From contig OZ024894.1 of the NCBI GenBank assembly GCA_964017195.1, positions 36,169,614 through 36,233,613 on the forward strand: a stretch of DNA of 64,000 nt, given 5' to 3'. Within the stretch, counting starts at the first letter, position 1; every line of letters starts with the position of its first letter. The position numbers and the translations under genes are program-made. This document shows positions 45,186 through 54,396 of the stretch, one piece after another. The notes below the pieces were generated by a model. That model searched no databases. It saw nothing but the letters and a program-made list of their open reading frames with translations, and had not been told where the DNA came from. Source of the DNA: Siderastrea radians. Its lineage: Eukaryota; Cnidaria; Anthozoa; Scleractinia; Rhizangiidae.

Positions 45186-46818
45186 GAAAGGAATTGTGGG
45201 TTGTGTTTGGCTAATATGGAGAACAGTGGAGCTACGTTTTTGGTAGGAACATGGCAACGTAAAAACAAGAATAAATTAGCTGTAGATTTTTACTTTCCGT
45301 ATTACCCTGATGTAGCGAAAAGCCGAAAACTGTCGTGTTGGAATGGAAGCAGTGGGGGCTGTGAAAATATCCTTCCTGTTTCGTTGTGATTTTGGATTCT
45401 CTTGTTCTTTTCCTTCTGTGAAGTTTGACTCTGATTTATCCTACAAATTGGAGGAAACGTGCCAATTTTTCAAGAAGCGTGTTTATTCCGACTCTGTTGT
45501 AAAGGTGGCTCAACATGGCTCACCAGATTTATCGCCGATCAGCACTGCAAACAACACCGAATTGCAAAGAAAAAGAAAGAAAGAATTCGATTTACGCACA
45601 CTTATCACGATTATGATTTGCAATTTGCCTTCACAAGATTTTAATCTTGACATTGCTTTGACATGAGTAAAATAAACAAGCCGTTTTTGTCCAACTGTGT
45701 AAACCGTCGTATATAGGGCCTAGTAAACCACGGAGCAATATCTTGAAAATTAATATATTTATCTTTTACTCAGAGTTTGAATAAAGCCGAGATGTGGGTT
45801 CTGCAATAAGAGAGAACGTGTTTCAAGGTCTTCAAGTTTTTTTACGAGACACTTAATAAGGGCTATGGGCATCGAAAAAGAAAACAAGGGGTAATCACTC
45901 ACTTTTTAGAGATAAATGAGCTTGAAGTCGGAAAGAAATTAAAATGCCATATATTTTTTTGTATATCAAAGCTTTTTTTTTAGAATTATGGTTGCATAGC
46001 TTTTTATCTCTGAAAAAATATGTGGCTACCCACATTTTTCTTTTTGGATTCAATAACCCTTGCTAAGATCTGCGTTTTGCCCATAGTCGTAACTGCATTA
46101 GGAAGCACTTTCTACACAAGACATGACAAAAATGCACACGTGACCTGAATATCTTTCGCGCGTGCAAAATACCGGAAGTAAAAACGCAGCGTAAAATTGC
46201 TCACAACGGAAATAAAACGTGCATCAAAAATTGTCATCATCATCATCGTCATCATCATCATCAGCATTATTATTATTATTATTATTTTGCTCAATGACCC
46301 ATGCGGGTTTTTGGCATGTATATTACTCTTAGCGTGTCAATTCAAACAGTAAACAGTAACATTTGCAATTCATCAAAGTCTTTCTCGATACAGTTCTACT
46401 AAACAACTTTTGCCATACTGCAGTTGAAGTTAAGGAATTCAGAGATACACAGCAATTGAAAGAGTTGGTTAGATTTTCAGATAATTGGCAAAAAAAAATT
46501 AAATATGCTTTGTTTTGGTAAAACCATAGTGTTGCCTTGGCGATTTAAGGTTCTTTCTGAAAAAACAAAAAGCAACTATAGGAGAAAGCTAGATTTTCAG
46601 ATAATCATCAAAAACTGAAATGTGAACGTTCTTTTTGTAGAACTTTAATGTTGCCTTAGTAACCACTATGACGTCACAATCAGCGCTAAGGTATTGCCTA
46701 CACAAGAGGTGTAAAGATATTCATAGTTTGCCCACATGTCTTTCTTCGTTTCAAGGGAATTTGTAGCATTAAAAAAACACACATCTACTGATGTCATTTT
46801 CTAATCTTCAGGTCGTTA
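45186..46818. other. Non-coding stretch
   Basis: Small frames at 45201-45389 and 45343-45666 overlap in different frames and show no domain. A (TCA)n/(ATT)n microsatellite lies at 46227-46290. Two similar segments at 46455-46545 and 46585-46660 (AGATTTTCAGATAAT, TGTTGCCTT) form a local duplication. Confidence 0.4.
46227..46290. repeat. (CAT)n/(ATT)n microsatellite
   Basis: Trinucleotide repeats in two phases with single interruptions. Confidence 0.9.
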
Positions 46819-48061
46819 CTACCTTATTGTTACTTATTTTCGCGGGACTTTAATTTTGCGATTTTCGCGATTTCAAAATAAGCGCGAACCGAAGTCCAGC
46901 AAAAAAATATACCGCGAAAATTAGTGACGAAATTTAATATCCTTGGGTAAAACCCTTTTCTGAACTTTAACGAACGTTTACGTAAGTTGACATAAGGTAT
47001 AACGTGTCCACAGTCCAGAGTCAATCATCAACTAAGTTTCGACACTTTCTTCCACTGCTTTCTCAGGATCGCTATCTTCATCTTGCATAAGTTCCTTCAG
47101 CACTTCCTTTTTACAATCATCAAACTTGCCATCTTGACCTGGCTTCTTGTAATTGGCAATAACAATCTGTTTATACTATTTTAGTATTGCCCTATTCCTT
47201 TTCGTAGCATCCGTTTCAACTATGACTTCAGCTGGAATTTCTAATCCTCCCTGCACCATTGGAGATCTTCGGTGATTCTTATCCGTGACTTTAGCATGAA
47301 CAACTCTTCGTTTCAAAAGGAAAAAGCGTTTGGCCCTAGAAATTTCTCTGGGTAAGTGACCAATTATCGAGGCATCAAGCGGGCCAGGAAGGCCTTTAGT
47401 CGCGGCTATGGCGTAGCGATCGTGACAATTATTTTTCTCGTGGGAGCATTTTCAATGTTCTCCAACAATCGGTTTCCAAACCTCTCTGTAGACATGAAAT
47501 CCGCGAAGTCCACACAGAAAAGAATACTTGATAGACTCTCTTTCTCCGCTTGTCATTTTGTGGCTTTACAAAGTGTGTGTGGCACTGCTGTGCGTGAGTT
47601 GCTGTGTTCGAGTGAGGGCAAAAACTTTCAAAACGTTTAGTGAATTGACAGTGTATTGGCAATACGCGCGTACGTACATTAATGTTTAAACAGTGAAATT
47701 GAAAACCTTAGCTATGAAGTACTATGTTTAACTTTAGCAAATTTCTCTCGTTTGACAGCGATAAACTTAGTTATAGGCATATTCTGAGTGTACAGGACTT
47801 ATAGTCGTACAGTTAGTCATAGCGTTGTACTTTGGTCAAAAACAATCATGCTGTAGTTTCGTTTTGTTATAGTTCTGCGATTTTGAAATTGTTTTGTAAG
47901 ATATTACAGTGAAAAAGAAAAATGCAGTTCTTCATTTTCGCGAAATTTGGTTTCCTTTAACACAATTTGTCAGCCAGATCGGGAAATTAAAGTCTCGCGA
48001 AATATGCCTCTTAATTTTTCGCGAAATTAAGTGACCGCGAAAATAAGTAACAATAAGGTAG
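46819..48061. mobile_element. Harbinger-like TIR element with TTA target duplication
   Basis: The left end CTACCTTATTGTTACTTATT (46819) and the inverted right end AATAAGTAACAATAAGGTAG (ending 48061) match perfectly, continuing into TTCGCGG. Both sides are flanked by TTA (46816-46818 and 48062-48064), a 3-bp duplication typical of PIF/Harbinger insertions. The interior contains no transposase but an antisense HIRAN-like coding remnant. Confidence 0.8.
47032..47451 (-). pseudogene. HIRAN-like domain remnant inside TIR element
   Basis: On the minus strand the frame open from 47451 reads HDRYAIAATKGLPGPLDASI, then IIGHLPREISRAKRFFL, then RRSPMVQGGLEIPAEVIV. The HDRYAVAV...GHLPREISR pattern is that of HIRAN-type domains found in many uncharacterised cnidarian proteins. 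A TAG at 47176-47178 interrupts the frame where relatives have ...LLERYKEIV; homology continues after it (YKQIV) to a TAG stop at 47032-47034 with an acidic tail. Upstream of 47451 a TGA closes the frame. HIRAN domains bind DNA ends. It is a non-functional fragment, probably captured by the transposon. Confidence 0.65.
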
Positions 48062-49702
48062 TTATTTTTAATTAGCGCTTGTAGGTGCAAGTGGGTTAAC
48101 ATACTATTTGCTTTTGATATATAAGCTTTCAAAGCCATATCTCGTGCTGACTGAGTCGCGCAACTCTCAAGGAGTTCTTGCATTACTGTGAGAGATAGAG
48201 AACCCTTAGTACATTTGTAACTTTAACAATAATAACCTTCGGTGTGGCAATGTTTATTGGCTGGGCTTTAAAATGAGGTCAGTGATGATCAGATTAATCT
48301 ATCTGATCGACGTTGCCTTGCTTTAGGATAATCAAAATTTCACTATGTGGTCATTGTATTTATTGGCATTTTTTAGAAACCAAGATATGTGTCATCATCA
48401 AATACGTGATATTTCCCCGGTTTCGTCAATTAACTTACTATTAAGCGGAGGAGAAATATCTGGATAATCAACCACTGTTTCCTCTGAATCAAGCCGAATA
48501 TGGGGTCTGACGTGGACCGCTTTTTATGTTTCCTTTTTTTTTATTTTTTCCACGAATTATCATTGGATTATATTTACAAATCTGTTTAATACATGAAACT
48601 TCGAAGTCACACGGTGTGTTTAAGTTGTACGTGATGCTATTGTGTTCAGAAAACTGATGAAAAATTAAACTTTTGTGGTTGTTAAAATATCTGCCAAATA
48701 TCGTTATCTATGAATAAAAATGAGGATGTATACTACAATTGAAGACATGCACTCCGTAATATCTGTTATTCCCAGCTATAAGCGCCAACAGTAACGACCT
48801 GTATCTCCTCTGGTACCGTTCAGCAACAACTCCGGCCTTTTAAATAGATGGATTCATAAAAGTCTCAGAAGTCTATCGGAAGACTGTTGTGAAATAAAAA
48901 CCCTTTTAACGTTTCCAATTTGTTTTTTGGCTGCCACCATGCCAACTATGCCAATTGTAGTCTTTAGGCGTGATTTAAACTTTTGCGAGTATTTGCTAAG
49001 AGAAGCCCAATATGACCATTCATCTCAAGACTGCGGAGAAGTACTTGCCAGTGGTACAGTTAATTGTGCTATGCTTTACATGAACTTTTGGGTCAGTATT
49101 TTCCTAGCTGTGGATTGTTATGCTGATAAGGCAATTTCAGCTTTATAGTTAGATAACATACTTTCCAAACATAACACAGATCATTCGGTTCAAATTCAAC
49201 TTATCAGACCATTGAAACGATGAACGCCGCGGAGAACAAAAAAAAAACTTGTTCATGTGGTCCCTGATGCGATGCTGGTTGTTGCAGGGGCACTAAACAA
49301 GAAAAAGTAAACAAAAATACTTGCAAATGTCTTTTTGGTAGGTGTGCCTTGTATATAAAAAACATGAACTTCTGTTAGAAGTAACAGTTTTTTTGCCCTA
49401 ATTATTTTCCTTATTGCTTTAATTAATTTTACGGAGCGACATCTTACTGGTTGAGCGTACGAGCCGCTGCCTTTCCAGAATTTCTTCCCCCCCCAAAAAA
49501 ATGAAAGGAAATAAAAGAAAATGACACAGAACATGTACTTCCTTTTGTGTCACGGCATCTTTACCTTGTTACAGGAAATTTCTGCAACATGTTTACATTA
49601 ATTTAGCGGTTCGGGAGGAATGATAGTTCGCCAAAAAGAAGAAAAAAAACCCGAGGAATTTTTTGAAGTTGTCTTCTATATCAGGAACAATAATTGTAAA
49701 AA
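48062..49702. other. Non-coding stretch
   Basis: No gene was recognised. An ATG in a good context (gccaccATGCC) at about 48939 opens 70 codons without a known domain or donor and is probably chance. Confidence 0.4.
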
Positions 49703-50335
49703 CAAGAGACTTTCTTCGTCTTTTTGTAAACATAAAAACTCCCGGGAAAAATACTCGACGAAAAGCGTGAAAATTTCATTCTGATACTTGCTTTGGTATC
49801 AGATGTCACGATATATATTTCTTCCCTGATACACTCACAGTCAAGGTTTTCTGGTTATATGGTATTTTTTCTATAAAATTGGGACTTTACAAAGTGAATC
49901 GGAATTTCAAATGTATAAAAACTGCTATATTCGTTGTAAGGTCGAAATTTGCACTCTTGATCTTAGAATATATCCATCCATCCATCCTTCCATCCATCCA
50001 TCCATCCATCCATCCATCCATTCGTTCGCTCGTTCGTTCGAAAAAAAGAGACTTTCTTTTTCTTTTTGTAAACATAAAAAGTCGCGGAAAAATACTTGAC
50101 GAAAAGTGTGAAAATTTCATTCTGATACTTGCTTTGTTATCAGATGTCACGATATATATTTCTTCCCTGATACACTCACAGTCAAGGTTTTCTGGTTATA
50201 TGGTATTTTTTCTATAAAATTAGGACTTCACAAAGTGAACCGAAATTTCAAATATATAAAAACTGCTGTATTCGTTGTAAGGTCGAAATTTGTACTCTTG
50301 ATCTTAGAATATATCCATCCATGGATGGATGGATG
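49703..50335. repeat. Tandem duplication of about 343 bp containing (CCAT)n
   Basis: Two direct copies begin at about 49703 and 50046 (AGAGACTTTCTT...GTAAACATAAAAA) and share GATATATATTTCTTCCCTGA and most other bases. The first ends in (CCAT)n at about 49973-50020. The second ends in two CCAT units that turn at CCATGG into (ATGG)n at 50320-50345. Confidence 0.9.
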
Positions 50336-50347
50336 GATGGATGGATG

Positions 50348-50512
50348 GAGCTTCCAAAATGTCGCACAAACTATTACAAAAATAGTTTTGCTTTTTCTGG
50401 AGCTAAGCTATGGAATGATTTGCCTCCAGGTGTTAAAGATGAAAGTTCCCTTAAAAGGTTTGTGTGTAAACTGGACTCCTACACTACTGGGACAAGCAAT
50501 GCCTCAAAGTAA
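50348..50512 (+). pseudogene. 3'-terminal fragment of a non-LTR retrotransposon ORF
   Basis: The frame reads LPKCRTNYYKNSFAFSGAKL then WNDLPPGVKDESSLKRF, which aligns with LPQPRTDYLKKSFSYSGAQL and WNNLPVDLRQASSLADL at the end of the reverse transcriptase at 20595-22457. Only the last 50 or so codons are present, directly after (ATGG)n. It is a heavily 5'-truncated insertion of a related element. Confidence 0.75.
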
Positions 50513-52167
50513 TTTCATATTAGACTTATATCGCAAACCAAATTTTATGTTCCAGGTTGGAAGATGAAGTTTCTGGTTTTTCTTGGAATTTTCTGCATTT
50601 TGTGCCTTTAAACTGGACAGGTAATGTTCTTGTTTGTAACTAGTCTGATTGTTACATGTTACAAGCTTGATATTGTATTCAAATCGAACAATCAATGTCA
50701 AGCTTTTAACTTGCAAGTACTTGTTTATAATGTTTATAAGATAATCAATAAGTGACAACTTAAAGACTCTTTGTCGACTACAATGCAACGCGCGCGTTTG
50801 TTTATGTTTTGATTCCTTCGGAGAGAGAACATTGTGATAAAAACTGCTAGATTTGAGCCCTTTAACTGCCAAAAAAAGAACGAAGGTGTTCACTTCGTTA
50901 AGTGTATACGTTTTGTCGATAGAAAGAGCTAAATTTTATGGTTTGTAAGTCTTGCAGATGATTGTAACAAAATACCATTCATCATGGACTGTCATTACGC
51001 GTCACGCAGTCAGAAGAATATTTTCAAATCGACATAGCGCATTTGGTTTTTGGTGCGTCGGTTCATGAGTTCGCTCATTAATATACGTTCAACAGAACTT
51101 ATACCTTAACGGAACGTAGAGTAAAAGCGATTGACATTACTTTATTTTATCACTAACGGTTTCAAAACCGCAATTTGTCACCCGCGGGGTCTGTTGAATA
51201 ATCAGTCACGTCCGATCTACAAAAACATTTATTACTGCAGTCAGCTTGATATTCACTCACATTCGGTTCCACATAACCATAAGAATTCTGTTATTCTTCC
51301 ATATGAACTCACTGGATCGTCCATAGTCACATTATTCTAATATGAGGTATAAATAAAACTTTTCCGTGTGGTCTCGCTTGTCGGTTGAGAGCTGTGCGAA
51401 ACATCGAGTGTGTGAATGTCGCTTTTGTTAGCGAATAAGAATAAAACGTTTTTGCAAATCAACACTTCTCCAATAGCTCCTTGATAAATTTCATAGTTCC
51501 ACAAGAGAATCTCTTTCCATTCTACTGAAGGATGACTTGGATGAGAGCAGATTTACGCAGCCCTCCAGTGCCGACAAGAAACTTTGGGTTTCGTGGTCCA
51601 CGAAACCTCCGTTTAGGCGCGCGTTGCATTGTGGTCGACAGAGAGTCTTTAACTTTGGATGAAGACAAATCGTCATTTTAAATAAAACCAACAGTAATAG
51701 GTAAAAAGACTTCGAACACTTGGTAATGATATACCTCGAGGGGGGGAGGGGGGGTCACTTTCGGTATCTCCTGAAGTCTCCGTGTAATTTTTGAGTGATA
51801 TCAGATCTTTTTCTATGCAGTAATCATTATCATTTCTGTGTACTAGTTTTAGCCTGGAAAAAAAGTTGATTGAAAATAAAAAAATTAAAAAATTTGAAAA
51901 TAAAAATGTTGATACACTGAAAGTTTTTTTTTTTTCCAGTGGCAATTTTGGTTTGAAAAAGCGGCTAATTCAAACACATTTTGCTGCAAAAATTAAAACT
52001 GTTATGGTAAGCTATATTAGTATCGCGCATTATTATTATTTATTTATTTATTTTATTTTTTTGCAAGAACAAGTCATGGATTGCGAGAAAAAAGGCTAAA
52101 TTCGATTTTGAGACGGCGTTGGGAGAAAATATAGAACAACTCTAAAGAGGCAAGGCTCATCGAACAG
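50513..52167. other. Non-coding stretch left of the Ngaro-like element
   Basis: No gene recognised. A G-run (about 51739-51754) and T-rich tracts (51927-51939, 52032-52063) are present. Confidence 0.45.
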
Positions 52168-52355
52168 CTATGCACAGTCATGTAAATATGTATATTCCGC
52201 CGAGATTAGGTCATTAATCACCTTCAGCACGTGCAGAGCAATGTGTTGCAATAGGACTTGTTGCTCATTGGTCGCTGGGTAATATAAAGGGAAAAGGACG
52301 CTCATAACTCGTGGTTAGTTAATTCAAACCGACGAACAGGGAACTTTAGTTGGCG
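52168..52355 (+). repeat. Ngaro-like split direct repeat A1, with core promoter
   Basis: 188 bp starting CTATGCACAGTCATG and ending TTTAGTTGGCG. It contains CACGTG (52228-52233), ATTGG (52267-52271) and TATAAA (52283-52288), a plausible Pol II promoter that would start RNA about 30 bp further on, before the leader ATG at 52397. Confidence 0.9.
52267..52288 (+). promoter_or_regulatory. CCAAT-type and TATA box of the Ngaro-like element
   Basis: ATTGG (inverted CCAAT) is followed 12 bp later by TATAAA, 109 bp before the leader ATG. The same pair occurs in A2, so circular or re-integrated copies would keep a promoter. Confidence 0.5.
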
Positions 52356-52396
52356 TCGTCTTTGTTTCCATCAACCCCGGCTCGAACTGTAGATTC

Positions 52397-52537
52397 ATGG
52401 AAGAACAAGCTCCTATTGCAGCTCCTGCAGCGGTTCTTGCAGTGCTACAAGGTGTAGAAGATGAACTAGCACCGAATCCACCGGCACCGAATGCACCGGC
52501 ACCGAACGCTCCAGCGGCAGGTGGACAAGTCGCTGAG
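52397..52537 (+). CDS. Ngaro-like leader exon (47 codons)
   Basis: ATG at 52397 opens a Pro/Ala/Asn-rich segment (MEEQAPIAAPAAVLAVLQG at the start, repeated APNAP units). It ends in GCTGAG|GTATTT, a possible splice donor in phase 0. If unspliced, the frame runs to a TAG at 52622. The donor can be joined in frame to each of three acceptors: 53477 (Gag), 54397 (RT) and 56682 (recombinase). No known domain. Confidence 0.55.
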
Positions 52538-53476
52538 GTATTTATTTCTTGTTTGCTTAAACTTTTGTCGCTAGTTCGCGAAGCTTATACTAGGGGTTTG
52601 GTCGCCTGGTCGGGTTTTCTGTAGTAATGTCGTTTTCCCTTGTTTTGCGTTCCTTGGTATTGCGGTGAATTTAATTCTAGTTACGGGTTCCCAAGTTTGT
52701 TTTATATTATTGCCTCGTTGGTCTTTCTATAGTTTTATCCCTTCATTTTGTTTTGCTTTGCTGGTTTCTAAATTTTTTATTACTGTGTTTATGTTACAAC
52801 GGGTAGTTTATACCGTATGGTTTCGCTGGACAGAACATCGGGTTTAATATTTGCTGTAGTCGCGTCTGTGAAAGCACTGAATTGTTATTGTCTGTTACGA
52901 AACTTGCCGTGATCGAGGCAGTATATATACATCACATTATAATGCAGGCCCGTGATCGTGGCTGCTTGAAAATGATACGCTGGCCCGTGATCGAGGCAGC
53001 ATGAGAAAATGGGAAATCTGGCCCGTGATCGAGGCGGTATAAAAAAAAAAAAAAAAAAAAAGGAAATGATAACGCAGGCCCGTGATCGTGGCTGCTTGAG
53101 GAAATGATAAAACTGGCCCGTGATCGTGGCAGTATAAAATGATAACGCAGGCCCGTGTTCGTGGCTGCTTGGGTAAATGATAAAACTGGCCCGTGATCGT
53201 GGCAGTATATAAAAAAAAAATTATAACGCAGGCCCGTGATCGTGGCTGCTTGAGAAAATGATAGAACTGGCCCGTGATCGTGGCAGTATGAAAAAAAAAA
53301 TGATAACGCAGGCCCGTGATCGTGGCTGCTTGAGAAAATCATATAATGGGCCCGTGATCGAGGCAGCATGAGAGAATGATAACGTAGGCCCGTAATCGAG
53401 GCTGCTTGGGAAAGTGAATCGATATAATATGGGTTTATTGAGTCAGTTATAAGCTAACTTTCTGTGTTGGCTTTAG
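52538..53476 (+). other. Putative intron of the Ngaro-like element with minisatellite
   Basis: GTATTT donor and gttggctttag acceptor. The acceptor's TAG is itself an in-frame stop for the Gag frame, so that frame opens exactly at the exon. The second half is filled by the tandem repeat at 52903-53408. Confidence 0.6.
52903..53408. repeat. Minisatellite with GGCCCGTGATCGTGGC core inside the Ngaro-like element
   Basis: Twelve full cores plus a partial one at 52906, spaced 31-60 bp, mostly 32-42. Two unit types largely alternate: one ends GGCTGCTTG, the other GGCAGTAT or GGCAGCATG, making a dimer of about 75-80 bp. Spacers are A-rich. The 145-codon frame across it on the minus strand (repeats of HDHGP) is a product of the repeat. 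Confidence 0.95.
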
Positions 53477-54001
53477 ATCCCCAATATGGAGGATTTCGCG
53501 AGGAGAATTCAGAAGCTAGAACAATCGCAGCAAGCGACTGTTGATGGTATCATCGAAAAGATTATGCAGTTGGTGAAGTCAAAGGCTGTACCATTTAATA
53601 AGGACCAGGTGTTCGAGCAGATTTTAAACCTGAAGGTTGTGGCTTTGGAAACCAAACACCCTAAAGCCAACTACTACTCTACAGTGTTCCAAGCTTTACG
53701 TGAGAAGTTGGGTGGTTCAGATGAGCAATTTAAAAGATATGTTTTGGCTCTTCTTGGAGACAAAGACCAAGAGAAGGTGCTTGATGCTATGACAAAGGTC
53801 GACAAGGCCCTGAGGGTCCCATCCTTTTCGGCTACACCCACGTTCCGAGGTCGTGATCGTGGTAGATCTCTAGGCGGTCTTCAGTGCTTCTATTGTAAGG
53901 GTTATGGTCATTACCAGAGAAATTGTCAAATGCACTGGAGAGATGAGGGAAAGCCACCACCAGCAAAGAAAGGGAGATGGTTCAGGGGGTCGCCAGTGTG
54001 A
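53477..54001 (+). CDS. Ngaro-like Gag protein
   Basis: Exon begins at 53477 after a splice acceptor; the first ATG is at 53486. It encodes a helical N-terminus (EDFARRIQKLEQSQQATVDG) and an Arg-Gly-rich stretch (FRGRDRGRSLGG), then one zinc knuckle CFYCKGYGHYQRNC (C-x2-C-x4-H-x4-C) near residue 140, ending in TGA at 53999-54001. Gag binds element RNA. The length, about 171 codons plus any leader, is short for a retrotransposon Gag. CCA|GTGTGA at its very end could act as a weak phase-0 donor to the RT exon. Confidence 0.85.
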   Translation: MPNMEDFARRIQKLEQSQQATVDGIIEKIMQLVKSKAVPFNKDQVFEQILNLKVVALETKHPKANYYSTVFQALREKLGGSDEQFKRYVLALLGDKDQEKVLDAMTKVDKALRVPSFSATPTFRGRDRGRSLGGLQCFYCKGYGHYQRNCQMHWRDEGKPPPAKKGRWFRGSPV

Positions 54002-54396
54002 TCGGACAGATTAAATCTGTGGTTTTAAGTTCAGTTGAACCATTTGCGTGTAATAAGAATAAAAATAAATGAATTACGAACAGTATAAAATTGATTCGTG
54101 TGTACAAGGTTGATTTCCTTTGTTACTGTTATTTGGTATTTTTAGGGCATTTCTTAGTCTTTTATTTCATGGCATATGGGTACCACAGCAAAATTTTAGT
54201 TTTATCTTCGATGAGGGTGAGCAACTCCCATGGGCTAGCCTTATTGCTGGGCAGTCTGTGGACGTTCCTTTCGGGGCGTGGGAAGTTACTCTCTCCTGAT
54301 CGGGGACCTCATCTTTAGTGGTTAGATTCTCTTGGGAGGGATAATTTCGTTTGGGTTTTCAGTTTCCCATAAGTATTTTTCCCAATTATTTCGCAG
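54002..54396 (+). other. Spacer before the RT exon, ends in splice acceptor
   Basis: 395 bp without a supported protein. It ends in cccaattatttcgcag|ATCCGCC, a strong acceptor. The frame of the following RT is closed by a TAA at 54370-54372, so translation could not enter it from far upstream without splicing. Confidence 0.6.

Noticed and set aside
48927..49148. Kozak-like ATG (gccaccATG) gene
   Set aside because: 73 codons without a domain, donor or poly(A) signal; likely chance.
49879..50217. Frames with repeated Ile-His-Pro-Ser or Trp-Met-Asp-Gly
   Set aside because: Products of the CCAT/ATGG microsatellite.
52932..53369. 145-codon minus-strand frame with HDHGP repeats, and a CRISPR-like look of regularly spaced cores
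   Set aside because: The frame is translation of the minisatellite. Spacers are A-rich and related to each other, unit types alternate, there are no cas genes and the setting is a eukaryotic retrotransposon.
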